This document shows positions 17,501-25,726 of a stretch of 64,000 bases of DNA, one piece after another (position 1 is the stretch's first letter; each line of letters starts with the position of its first letter). Position numbers and translations under genes: made by a program. The stretch comes from an uncultured Algibacter sp. (GTDB lineage: Bacteria > Bacteroidota > Bacteroidia > Flavobacteriales > Flavobacteriaceae): the NCBI RefSeq assembly GCF_947490405.1, contig NZ_CANLGU010000005.1:1-64000 (forward strand), written 5' to 3'. The notes under the pieces are model-generated. The model made no database searches and was not told the origin of the DNA. It saw nothing but the letters and a program-made list of their open reading frames with translations.

Positions 17501-17573
17501 GACCTGGTAGCTCAGTTGGTAGAGCATCTCCCTTTTAAGGAGAGGGTCCTGGGTTCGAGCCCCAGCCCGGTCA
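17501..17573 (+). tRNA. tRNA-Lys (anticodon UUU)
   Basis: A full cloverleaf of 73 nt. The D-stem is GCTC/GAGC, the anticodon stem TCTCC (17527-17531) with GGAGA (17539-17543), and the anticodon TTT is at 17534-17536. The T-stem CTGGG/CCCAG encloses TTCGAGC. CCA is not encoded. The acceptor stem contains one apparent mismatch: T5 (17505) faces C68 (17568). Confidence 0.95.
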
Positions 17574-17574
17574 C

Positions 17575-17608
17575 AAAAAAAGTTAAGCTTATTGCTTAAC
17601 TTTTTTTA
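17575..17608 (+). terminator. Terminator between the two tRNA genes
   Basis: A-run, GTTAAGC at 17582-17588, loop TTATT, GCTTAAC at 17594-17600 and seven T. Transcripts from the tRNA-Lys promoter should largely stop here, so tRNA-Leu may depend on read-through or on its own promoter, which I could not place. Confidence 0.88.
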
Positions 17609-17628
17609 TTTTAGCATACCTCAAAAAT

Positions 17629-17713
17629 GCACACGTGGCGGAATTGGTAGACGCGCTGGCTTGAGGGGCCAGTATCCGTTTAGGATGTGGAAGTTCGAAT
17701 CTTCTCGTGTGCA
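17629..17713 (+). tRNA. tRNA-Leu (anticodon GAG)
   Basis: A long-variable-arm tRNA of 85 nt. The acceptor stem GCACACG (17629-17635) pairs with CGTGTGC (17706-17712). The anticodon arm is CTGGC-TTGAGGG-GCCAG with anticodon GAG, which reads CUC/CUU leucine codons. The variable arm is TATCCG...GGATGTGG and the T-loop is TTCGAAT. CCA is not encoded. Confidence 0.95.
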
Positions 17714-17738
17714 CAATTAGTTTGATACTAACATCAAA

Positions 17739-19991
17739 TTATTGCAACTGACTTAACTGATTATAAAAGTTTTTGTATTGTTGGTTATTTGGGTACAACG
17801 CCACCAATTGCGCTGCTATGTCAACCGCTTTATTTATATTGTCTTGCTTCTGATAAATGTAAGCTAAAACATAAAGTAAACTTTCATCATTTGGTGCTTT
17901 ACCCAACCCTTTTGCCGCAGTTGCTTCTGCTTTGTTTAAATCGCCATTCTTATCGTATAGCAAACTTAAATTATAATAAAATCTTGTATTATTTGGCGTG
18001 TAACGTATTGCCTGCTCCATTTGCGAAATGGCGGCTTTTGTTTTATTTAATTCTGCTAATAATAACGCATAAGAGAAATAGGTTTGTGCAAACTCTGGCT
18101 CTTGCTTGATAATGAGTTGAAATGCAGTTTCTGCTTTGTTATATTGTTTGTTTCTATAATACAAATTAGCCAAATTCATGCGCATCATATTATTTAAGCT
18201 ATCAATTGCAATCGCCTTTTCATACCATACAATTGCATTTTGGGTATCGCCCTTTTTGGCATAGTATAAAGCTTTTTTAGCTCTACCGCCAGCAAAATCA
18301 GAAGTAGACTCTAAATGCGTGTTAAATTCTTTTTCTACTTTTTTGTAAACCTCTATGTAAGCTTCCGGTATTTGCGACACATCTAAAGCTGCAATGGTCA
18401 TAAAGGCTTTAACTCGCACGCTGCGTTTGGTGTCTTTTAGCAATGGTAAAATGTAAGATGATACATTTGCAGAATTCACTTCATTTAAAACATCTGTAGT
18501 AGCTCCACGTACTAAAGGCGATTCGTCATTTAAAAACGAAATCAGGGTATTTATAGCTGTTTCGTCAATATAATTACGCATTGCAGAAACAGCTGATGCT
18601 CTAGCAATTTCGGGATAAATAGTATCTTTTGAGAGTTCTAATAATGCCTCAAAACCATGCGGATCGCCAGTTAAGGCGGGTGCTAATAATTCAGAAAAAT
18701 GTGTGGCTTTTGGTGCGCCATGTCGCTTTTTATAATGTTCCCAAGCCCAAGCATCGTCTTTATCTGTATGGCATTGTGTACAAGCGTTTGGGGTGCCGTA
18801 GGTAAGGCTTAAATCTGGTCTAGGTATTCTAAAACTATGATCTCTTCTATAATCATTACCCATATAAAATTCCCCTGTCATGTGGCAATTAATACATTGA
18901 GCACCATCAGTATCTGCCTCATGGAAATGATGTTTAGGTGTATCGTAAACCTTAGTGTCGTGACATTGCGTACAAAGCCTATTACCTTCAAACCGCAATT
19001 TTAAAGAATGTGGGTTATGGCAATTTGTGCAGGTTACGTTGTTTTGATACATTTTACTTTGAAGAAAAGAACCATGAACATAAACCTCATCTAGTATTTG
19101 ACCATCAGGATGATAAATTGTATTTGTAATTAACTGTGGAAAATAATGATCTAAAAAAGTACCTTCAAAATTATAAAATTCAGAATATTGTTCTCTTCGG
19201 GAATGACACCTTGCACACTGGCCTACCAATGCTTTAGGAGCTGTACCTGCTGCCATTTTTAAATCGCCATTAAACTTGTAATTTTCTCCCATTCTATTTA
19301 CAGCTGCAACGTGTGCTTTTCCGGGGCCATGGCATGCTTCACAGCTTACATTTATAAGTGCGTATTTCGTGTCATAACTATGGGTTGCTACATCATAGTT
19401 TTTTCTAACGTTTGTAGAATGACAATCGGCACACATAGTGTTCCAATTTAAACCGCCACGAGACCAATGCAACCACTCTGAATGTACCACTTTAAAATCT
19501 GGGTATAAATCAAACCACTTGTTTTTTTTGCTATCCCAAGCAGTTCGCAAACATTGGTAATGCCCATCAGGGAACTTTACAATGTATTGCTGTAGTGGCT
19601 CGACGCCAAAGGTGTACTCTATTTTATAATCATGATATTTCCCATCTCTACCTTCAGTATTAACATAAAATACACCATCTTTCTTATAAAATTTTGAAAT
19701 AATACCTTGACTCTTAAAAGTGGTATTATCAAAATCTCCTAAAACTGTAACTGCATTTGCCACTTCCATTGCCTTGTCGTGATGAGAACCTTTCCAATCA
19801 TTAAATTGTTCATTATGGCAAGATTTGCAAGTATCGTCTCCTAAAAAGTGTTTATCATTAATTAATGAGGTTGAAATAAAAACATTCTTATCTGCTTCTA
19901 AACTAACGGTATACTCTGAAACTTCTCCCTTACAAGATAAGGTGATAATAACATAAAGGAATATCAGGAAATAATTTATTAATGACTTCAA
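17739..19991 (-). CDS. Octaheme cytochrome c / HEAT / TPR lipoprotein
   Basis: A 750-aa lipoprotein (signal ending ITLSC, Cys20) anchored outside the cytoplasm. Eight CXXCH heme sites lie at about residues 55, 187, 217, 259, 321, 340, 366 and 404; none is the CXXCK form of NrfA-type active hemes. The spacing resembles cytochrome c554-like multiheme proteins. HEAT-like helices follow (about 430-545: ASAVSAMRNYIDETA, SPLVRGATTDVL, RSVRVKAFMTI), then about five TPR units to the C-terminus (WYEKAIAIDSLNNMMRMNLA, YYRNKQYNKAETAF, YNLSLLYDKNGDLNKAEA). Electron-transfer partner and substrate are unknown. It is not in an obvious operon; the regulator of carotenoid genes is divergent. Confidence 0.88.
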   Translation of the reverse strand: MKSLINYFLIFLYVIITLSCKGEVSEYTVSLEADKNVFISTSLINDKHFLGDDTCKSCHNEQFNDWKGSHHDKAMEVANAVTVLGDFDNTTFKSQGIISKFYKKDGVFYVNTEGRDGKYHDYKIEYTFGVEPLQQYIVKFPDGHYQCLRTAWDSKKNKWFDLYPDFKVVHSEWLHWSRGGLNWNTMCADCHSTNVRKNYDVATHSYDTKYALINVSCEACHGPGKAHVAAVNRMGENYKFNGDLKMAAGTAPKALVGQCARCHSRREQYSEFYNFEGTFLDHYFPQLITNTIYHPDGQILDEVYVHGSFLQSKMYQNNVTCTNCHNPHSLKLRFEGNRLCTQCHDTKVYDTPKHHFHEADTDGAQCINCHMTGEFYMGNDYRRDHSFRIPRPDLSLTYGTPNACTQCHTDKDDAWAWEHYKKRHGAPKATHFSELLAPALTGDPHGFEALLELSKDTIYPEIARASAVSAMRNYIDETAINTLISFLNDESPLVRGATTDVLNEVNSANVSSYILPLLKDTKRSVRVKAFMTIAALDVSQIPEAYIEVYKKVEKEFNTHLESTSDFAGGRAKKALYYAKKGDTQNAIVWYEKAIAIDSLNNMMRMNLANLYYRNKQYNKAETAFQLIIKQEPEFAQTYFSYALLLAELNKTKAAISQMEQAIRYTPNNTRFYYNLSLLYDKNGDLNKAEATAAKGLGKAPNDESLLYVLAYIYQKQDNINKAVDIAAQLVALYPNNQQYKNFYNQLSQLQ

Positions 19992-20177
19992 ACTAAAGTT
20001 TATTTGGCAAGACCATAAAAATAAAAAAAACTTAATCCAAAAAAGCTAAGTTTGATCATATTTCAAATAATTAACAGAATAAAGAACTAATGGTCAGAAT
20101 ATTAAAAAATTCAAAGAAAAATTTCAACATAGATTCATTAATTTTTGAAAGAGAAAGTACTTTGTCTATAAAATTTA

Positions 20178-20207
20178 TTGTTCATATAATAAAAAACCGT
20201 ATTTTTG
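20178..20207 (+). promoter_or_regulatory. Promoter of the MerR/B12 regulator gene
   Basis: TTG at 20178-20180 and TATTTTTG at 20200-20207 with a 19-base spacer. Transcription would start near 20212, about 17 bases before the ATG. The 12-mer TATTTTTGTTTA (20200-20211) recurs at 21135-21146 before crtI. Confidence 0.7.
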
Positions 20208-20228
20208 TTTAATAAAATTTAAATTTTA

Positions 20229-21128
20229 ATGAACAATATTAAGGTGAATTTTAGTATAAAGGATTTAGAAAACCTTACTGGTATAAAGGCACATACCATC
20301 CGAATATGGGAAAAAAGATATAATCTTCTTCAACCCAATCGATCAGATACTAATATTAGAAACTATAGTTTAACAAGTTTTCAGAAACTTTTAAATATTT
20401 CTTATCTAAATAATAACGGGCTCAAAATTTCTAAAATTGCAAAATTAGATGAAGAGGAAATCCCAATTAAGGTAAGAGAAATAGCGTCAAGAGCAAAAGT
20501 TGAAGACCATGCCATTAACGCATTGAAAATGGCTATGATAAATTTTGATCAGGTTTTATTTTACAGTACCTATAACAATCTACTTGAAAATAAGACCTTT
20601 AGCGAAATTTTTTATTCAGTCTTTCTACCGTTATTAAACGAGATAGGTTTGTTATGGCAAACTAACACGATCACGCCTGCACACGAGCATTTCTTATCAG
20701 TACACATTAAACAAAAAATATTACTTAATACAGAAAGACTTCAACTTTTAGAACCTAAACCGGTGTCCAAAACATTTGTTTTGTTCTTACCTGATAATGA
20801 AATCCATGATATTGGCTTACTATTCATAAACTATAAATTAAGAAGTAAAGGATTCCATACTATCTTTTTAGGTGAAAGTGTTCCTATGGAAAGCTTAACT
20901 GACTTACTGGAATTTTTTAATGAAATAACCTTTATCTCATATTTTACGGTTTACCCTGAAACTAAAGACATACCTGACTACATTAAAGATTTTAGTGAGC
21001 TTTTACTCGAAAAAGATAATACCGAGTTGTTGTTATTAGGTAAAAAACTTAACGATTTGGAGCTAGAAGTTATTCCCGATAAAGTTTCTATCTTTAATTC
21101 CATAGAAAATTTAGTTAAAGATATATAA
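20229..21128 (+). CDS. MerR-family regulator with cobalamin-binding domain (CarH-like)
   Basis: A 299-aa cytoplasmic transcription factor. Residues 1-75 are a MerR winged helix (FSIKDLENLTGIKAHTIRIW, EKRYNLLQP). Residues 95-170 form a helical cap containing W143-x9-E153-H154 (WQTNTITPAHEH), the signature that holds the adenosyl group in CarH/LitR photoreceptors. The C-terminal Rossmann-type B12 domain has E191-I-H193-D-I-G196, matching (D/E)xHxxG with His193 as the likely cobalt ligand. In known CarH systems, dark tetramers bound to adenosylcobalamin repress carotenoid genes, and light breaks them apart. Location 44 bases upstream of crtI supports that role; light control here is an inference. 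Confidence 0.92.
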   Translation: MNNIKVNFSIKDLENLTGIKAHTIRIWEKRYNLLQPNRSDTNIRNYSLTSFQKLLNISYLNNNGLKISKIAKLDEEEIPIKVREIASRAKVEDHAINALKMAMINFDQVLFYSTYNNLLENKTFSEIFYSVFLPLLNEIGLLWQTNTITPAHEHFLSVHIKQKILLNTERLQLLEPKPVSKTFVLFLPDNEIHDIGLLFINYKLRSKGFHTIFLGESVPMESLTDLLEFFNEITFISYFTVYPETKDIPDYIKDFSELLLEKDNTELLLLGKKLNDLELEVIPDKVSIFNSIENLVKDI

Positions 21129-21134
21129 AGATTT

Positions 21135-21163
21135 TATTTTTGTTTAGCTTTTAACTATATTTG
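21135..21163 (+). promoter_or_regulatory. Two -7 elements upstream of crtI
   Basis: TATTTTTG at 21135-21142 and TATATTTG at 21156-21163 both match TAnnTTTG, but neither has a TTG at the right distance. The second would start transcription about four bases before the crtI ATG. Lack of a good -33 box would fit a regulated promoter. TTGTTAAACAA at 21161-21171 is nearly palindromic. Confidence 0.45.
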
Positions 21164-21172
21164 TTAAACAAT

Positions 21173-22657
21173 ATGAAATCAACTATAAACATAATAGGAT
21201 CAGGGTTCTCTTCGTTAGCAGCTTCATGCTATCTAGCAAAATCTGGTTATAACGTTACAATCTTTGAAAAAAACAGTACTATTGGAGGTCGAGCTAGGCA
21301 ACTAATAAAAGATGGATTTACCTTTGATATTGGTCCAACATGGTATTGGATGCCCGATGTATTTGAACGATTTTTCTCAGATTTTGACAAAAAACCTTCA
21401 GACTATTACACTTTAGAAAAATTAAATCCAGCCTACAGCGTTTATTTTGGAAAAGAAGACTTTATAACCATAGAAGATACTCTTGAAAAAATTACTAAGG
21501 CTTTTGAATTAGAAGAACCTGGAAGCTCTAAAAAACTAAACACATTTATTGAAAAGGCCAAAAACAACTACGATATTGCCATTAAAGATTTAGTTTACAA
21601 TCCAGGGGTTTCACCACTAGAACTTATTACTCCTGCAACGATTAAAAAAATTAATCAGTTTTTTAGCACCATAAAAAAAGATGTTAGAAAAGAGTTTAAA
21701 AATGATAGGTTAGTTAAAATACTTGAGTTTCCTGTATTGTTTCTGGGCGCTAAACCGAGTGATACTCCTTCTTTTTATAGTTTTATGAATTATGCTGATT
21801 TTGGTTTAGGTACTTTTCATCCAAAAAAAGGAATGTATCAAGTAATTTTAGCTATGGAAAATTTAGCTAAAGAACTTGGAGTTACTGTAAAAGTTAACTC
21901 AAACATTGAAAAAATAATAGTCAAAAATGACAAAGCAGTAGGTCTTGTTTCAAACGGTGAAAGCTTTTATTCAGATATTGTAGTAAGTGGAGCAGACTAT
22001 CATCATACAGAAACACTTTTAGATAAATCTTTAAGACAATATTCAGAAAAATACTGGGAAAAGAAAACATTTGCTCCTTCATCACTCCTATTTTATGTAG
22101 GATTTGATAAGAAATTAAAAAATGTAAATCACCATACTTTGTTTTTCGATGTAGATTTTGATGTGCATGCTGAGGCTATATATGATAACCCTAAATGGCC
22201 AGAAAACCCACTTTTTTATGCTAGTTTTCCAAGTATAACTGATGCCAATGCAGCACCTGAAGGAAAAGAAGCTGGAATATTTTTAATTCCTTTAGCACCA
22301 GGATTAGAAGATACTCCAAAACTCAGAGAAACTTATTTTAACAAAATAATTGAACGTTTTGAAAATTTAACATCTCAAAATGTAAAAAATGATGTTATAT
22401 TTAAAGAGAGTTTCTGTATTAATGATTTTATTAAGGACTATAATTCTTATAAAGGAAACGCATACGGAATGGCTAACACCTTATTACAAACAGCGTTTTT
22501 AAGGCCAAAATTAAAAAGTAAAAAAGTAGAGAATTTATTCTTCACTGGTCAATTAACAGTTCCAGGACCTGGTGTACCACCATCATTAATATCTGGGAAA
22601 TTAGTAGCAGAATTAGTAACAAAACATCATACAATTTTAGATGAAAGCATTATTTGA
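21173..22657 (+). CDS. crtI: Phytoene desaturase (CrtI-type)
   Basis: FAD-dependent desaturase that converts phytoene to lycopene. The product is 494 aa, normal length, starting at the ATG at 21173; an in-frame TTG at 21161 lies in the -7 element. The N-terminal dinucleotide fold is NIIGSGFSSLAASCYLAKSG, where the third glycine of GxGxxG is serine. The segment IGGRARQ follows, then FDIGPTWYWMPDVFE. The C-terminal signature is FFTGQLTVPGPGVPPSLISG. It overlaps crtB by 17 bases and begins the crtI-crtB-crtZ-crtY cluster. Confidence 0.96.
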   Translation: MKSTINIIGSGFSSLAASCYLAKSGYNVTIFEKNSTIGGRARQLIKDGFTFDIGPTWYWMPDVFERFFSDFDKKPSDYYTLEKLNPAYSVYFGKEDFITIEDTLEKITKAFELEEPGSSKKLNTFIEKAKNNYDIAIKDLVYNPGVSPLELITPATIKKINQFFSTIKKDVRKEFKNDRLVKILEFPVLFLGAKPSDTPSFYSFMNYADFGLGTFHPKKGMYQVILAMENLAKELGVTVKVNSNIEKIIVKNDKAVGLVSNGESFYSDIVVSGADYHHTETLLDKSLRQYSEKYWEKKTFAPSSLLFYVGFDKKLKNVNHHTLFFDVDFDVHAEAIYDNPKWPENPLFYASFPSITDANAAPEGKEAGIFLIPLAPGLEDTPKLRETYFNKIIERFENLTSQNVKNDVIFKESFCINDFIKDYNSYKGNAYGMANTLLQTAFLRPKLKSKKVENLFFTGQLTVPGPGVPPSLISGKLVAELVTKHHTILDESII

Positions 22658-23480
22658 TACCGTTTCATACAAGAGTAGTAAACTTGTAACAAAAACATAT
22701 AGTACCTCATTTTCATTAGCTACTAAAATGCTATACAACACAATACGTGGTGATATTTATAATATTTATGGTTTTGTAAGATTCGCTGATGAGATTGTAG
22801 ATTCTTTTCATGATTATGATAAAGAACAATTATTTAATAAGTTTTCAGAAGACTTAGAATTAGCTTTGAAAGACAAAATAAGTCTTAACCCAATTTTAAA
22901 TTCTTTTCAATATACATTTCACAAATACAATATAGATAAACATCTTGTTGATGCCTTTATGAAAAGTATGCGATTGGATTTGCACAAAACTAAATATATG
23001 ACTGAAGAAGAATACAAAGCATATATTTATGGATCTGCTGATGTTGTTGGGTTAATGTGCTTGAAAGTTTTTGTAAAAGGTGATAAAGCAAAATATGAAG
23101 AACTTAAGGATACAGCCATGACATTGGGTTCTGCTTTTCAAAAAGTAAATTTCCTAAGAGATTTAAAAGCAGATTTCGAAGGGTTAGACAGAACTTACTT
23201 CCCAAATGCAGATTTAAAAAATCTAAACGAATCATCAAAACAATACATTATTGATGATATTGAAGCAGATTTTGAAAAAGGCTTAAGCGGTATAAAAAAA
23301 CTACCTATTGAAGCAAAGTTTGGTGTTTTTATGGCTTACAGATACTATAGCCAACTTCTTAAAAAACTAAAAAAAACACCAGCGCTAAAAATAAAAGATT
23401 CAAGGATTAGGGTTTCTAACCCAAAAAAAATTGAACTTTTGGCTCGTAGTTATGTAAAATATCAATTAAATTTATTGTAA
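22641..23480 (+). CDS. crtB: Phytoene synthase
   Basis: Condenses two geranylgeranyl diphosphates to phytoene, using Mg2+. The product is 279 aa. The first Asp-rich motif is in FVRFADEIVDSF (DEIVD) and the second in FLRDLKADFEGLDRTYFP (DLKAD). STSFSLATKML near the N-terminus is typical of the family. The start lies inside the end of crtI (17-base overlap), indicating translational coupling. The crtE gene for the substrate is not in this window. Confidence 0.96.
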   Translation: MKALFDTVSYKSSKLVTKTYSTSFSLATKMLYNTIRGDIYNIYGFVRFADEIVDSFHDYDKEQLFNKFSEDLELALKDKISLNPILNSFQYTFHKYNIDKHLVDAFMKSMRLDLHKTKYMTEEEYKAYIYGSADVVGLMCLKVFVKGDKAKYEELKDTAMTLGSAFQKVNFLRDLKADFEGLDRTYFPNADLKNLNESSKQYIIDDIEADFEKGLSGIKKLPIEAKFGVFMAYRYYSQLLKKLKKTPALKIKDSRIRVSNPKKIELLARSYVKYQLNLL

Positions 23481-23490
23481 ATTTTAAGAA

Positions 23491-23940
23491 ATGCAAACCT
23501 TATATTGGATACTTATATTTGTAGGAACTTATTGTTTTATGGAATTCATGGCTTGGTTTACCCATAAATATATCATGCATGGTTTTCTGTGGAGTTTGCA
23601 CAGAGACCATCATCATAAAGATCACGATAATTGGTTTGAGCGAAACGATGCCTTCTTTATTTTTTATGCCATTGTAAGTATTGGGTTCTTTTTACTTTGG
23701 AAGTACACGAGTTTTTGGGCAGGTTTACCAATTGGTTTGGGAATTTTCGCTTATGGTTTATCGTACTTTGTGGTTCATGACATTTTTATACACCAGCGCT
23801 TTAAACTTTTTAGGAATGCCAACAATTGGTATGCAAAAGGAGTTAGACGTGCGCACAAGATTCATCACAAGCACTTGGGAAAAAAGGATGGTGAATGTTT
23901 TGGAATGTTATTCGTTCCTTTCAAATATTTCAAAAAATAG
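23491..23940 (+). CDS. crtZ: Beta-carotene hydroxylase
   Basis: Non-heme di-iron membrane hydroxylase that turns beta-carotene into zeaxanthin. The product is 149 aa. The histidine clusters are HKYIMH, HRDHHHKDH, HDIFIHQR and HKIHHKH, matching the CrtZ/fatty-acid hydroxylase pattern. Three to four hydrophobic segments place it in the inner membrane. It starts 10 bases after crtB and is followed by crtY 17 bases later, so it is part of the same transcript. Confidence 0.95.
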   Translation: MQTLYWILIFVGTYCFMEFMAWFTHKYIMHGFLWSLHRDHHHKDHDNWFERNDAFFIFYAIVSIGFFLLWKYTSFWAGLPIGLGIFAYGLSYFVVHDIFIHQRFKLFRNANNWYAKGVRRAHKIHHKHLGKKDGECFGMLFVPFKYFKK

Positions 23941-23957
23941 ATATTCATACATATCAG

Positions 23958-25103
23958 ATGCCTATAAAATCCCATTTCGACTACGTTATTATTGGAAATG
24001 GATTAGCAGGACTGCAACTGGCTATAAATATGGCTTCAGATAGCTTTTTTGATGATAAACATATTGCTTTATTTGATACTTCTAAAAAAAACATTAACGA
24101 TAAAACATGGAGTTTTTGGGAAACCGAACCATCTATATGGAATAATATTACGCATCAGTCTTGGAATAAAGCTTCTGTAATCACATCTCAAAAGCACATA
24201 GAATTAAAGCTCCATCCTTATTCATACAAAACAATACGATCTATTGACTTTTATGATTACGCTAAAAAAACGCTTTCAGATAAGAAAAATATAGAGTTTG
24301 TTTTAGAGCATGTTGAATTCGTGAATGAAGGTAAAATAGTAAATATCACTACAAAAAATAAAAATTACTCTGCTACACATGTGTTTGATAGTAGGTTACC
24401 TGAAGGCTTCACTATAGATTCGAAAAAATACATTTCAATTAATCAGCATTTTAAAGGATGGGTTATTAAAACTGAACATAATAGTTTTGATAAAGATGTT
24501 ATTACTATGATGGATTATCGTCTTAAAGATAATAACCAAACCACATTTACTTATATCCTACCTTTTTCTGAAACTGAAGCATTAGTTGAATTCACCTATT
24601 TTACCTCAGAAGTTGTAGATGAAGACACTTATGATTCCTATATTAAAACTTATATTATAGAGTATTTAAAAATTAAGAATTACACCATTATAGAAACTGA
24701 AATGGGTCAAATTCCAATGACTAATTTCCCTTTTGAAGCCTATAGTACTAATAAAATAACCAAAATTGGTACTGGTGGTGGTTGGGTTAAAGGCTCTACT
24801 GGATATTCCTTTAAACATACCGAAAAAAAGGTAGCACAGATTATTAATAATATTAAAAATAATCAACCCATTTCGAAAAATTTATTTAAAAAGCGATTTA
24901 AATTTTATGATAAGGTTTTTTTAAAAGTATTGAACGATGAAAACGAAAAGGGTGAATGGGTTTTTCAACAGTTTTACGCTAAAAACTCTATCCAAAATAT
25001 GTTTCGTTTTTTAGATGAAGAATCTTCTTTTCTTGAAGAAGTAAAAATCATGTGGTCTTTGTTTTCATGGAGTTTTATTAAAGCTTTTTTCAAAACTCTA
25101 TAA
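23958..25103 (+). CDS. crtY: Lycopene beta-cyclase
   Basis: Cyclises both ends of lycopene to give beta-carotene. The product is 381 aa from the ATG at 23958. The frame stays open to 23895 inside crtZ, but the later ATG places the dinucleotide fold YVIIGNGLAGLQLA at residue 8, as usual. DKTWSFWE, GWVIKTE and EMGQIPMTNFPF are typical for CrtY/CrtL-type FAD cyclases. With crtI, crtB and crtZ it completes phytoene to zeaxanthin. Its last 6 bases overlap the convergent thioredoxin-like gene. Confidence 0.95.
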   Translation: MPIKSHFDYVIIGNGLAGLQLAINMASDSFFDDKHIALFDTSKKNINDKTWSFWETEPSIWNNITHQSWNKASVITSQKHIELKLHPYSYKTIRSIDFYDYAKKTLSDKKNIEFVLEHVEFVNEGKIVNITTKNKNYSATHVFDSRLPEGFTIDSKKYISINQHFKGWVIKTEHNSFDKDVITMMDYRLKDNNQTTFTYILPFSETEALVEFTYFTSEVVDEDTYDSYIKTYIIEYLKIKNYTIIETEMGQIPMTNFPFEAYSTNKITKIGTGGGWVKGSTGYSFKHTEKKVAQIINNIKNNQPISKNLFKKRFKFYDKVFLKVLNDENEKGEWVFQQFYAKNSIQNMFRFLDEESSFLEEVKIMWSLFSWSFIKAFFKTL

Positions 25104-25652
25104 CAACAATGTGTCTATAGTTTCTCGTATTTTTTCACTATTCCAATTTGCTGCACCAGTTTTATCAATAACAATACTACCATCTTTATTTATCAAAAAA
25201 GTTCTTGGTATACTAGTAACATTAAAAAGCTCAGGATATCTAGTTATGGGATTATAAACTTCAAAATTGTATCCATTTTTATTGATGAATTCATTTATTA
25301 CTAAAAACGTTTCATTTGAAACAAATACAAATTCAATTTTATCTTTATAATCATCATATAATAATTGCATACTAGGCATTTCTGCAATGCAAGGTGGACA
25401 CCAAGTAGCCCAAAAATTTACTAAAACAACTTTTCCTCTGGTTTCTTCAAAATTAAGAGTAATACCATTCTTATTTTCTAAAACCCAATTATATTCCTCA
25501 ATAACATTTTGTTTAGAATCATCAACTACAGATGGGCTAAATAATGCTAAACTCTTATGTAGTAATACTTGTATTGGTAATCGCGTTTGTGGTATAATTA
25601 ACACCCCTATTAACACAAAAAAAATGATATTCTTTATTTTACTTTTATTCAA
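25098..25652 (-). CDS. TlpA/ResA-like thioredoxin-fold protein
   Basis: A 184-aa membrane-anchored protein with one N-terminal hydrophobic helix (IIFFVLIGVLIIPQ) and an extracytoplasmic thioredoxin fold from about residue 65. The redox motif is NFWATWCPPCIAEMPS, and the cis-proline loop is SIPRTFLINKDG. It probably reduces periplasmic disulfides, for example in cytochrome maturation or oxidative defence. The gene converges on crtY with a 6-base overlap; no terminator is obvious between them. Confidence 0.92.
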   Translation of the reverse strand: MNKSKIKNIIFFVLIGVLIIPQTRLPIQVLLHKSLALFSPSVVDDSKQNVIEEYNWVLENKNGITLNFEETRGKVVLVNFWATWCPPCIAEMPSMQLLYDDYKDKIEFVFVSNETFLVINEFINKNGYNFEVYNPITRYPELFNVTSIPRTFLINKDGSIVIDKTGAANWNSEKIRETIDTLLL

Positions 25653-25726
25653 TCCTATATAAAATTAATAAGGCGCAATTTCTATTACAAAACCGCGCCA
25701 TAAATCTAAAAAAATAAACTTTAGTC

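Noticed and set aside
25672-25699. GGCGC ... GCGCC inverted repeat between the thioredoxin-like and lipoprotein genes.
   Set aside because: Only a 5-bp stem around an 18-base loop without a T-run; too weak to call a terminator or operator.
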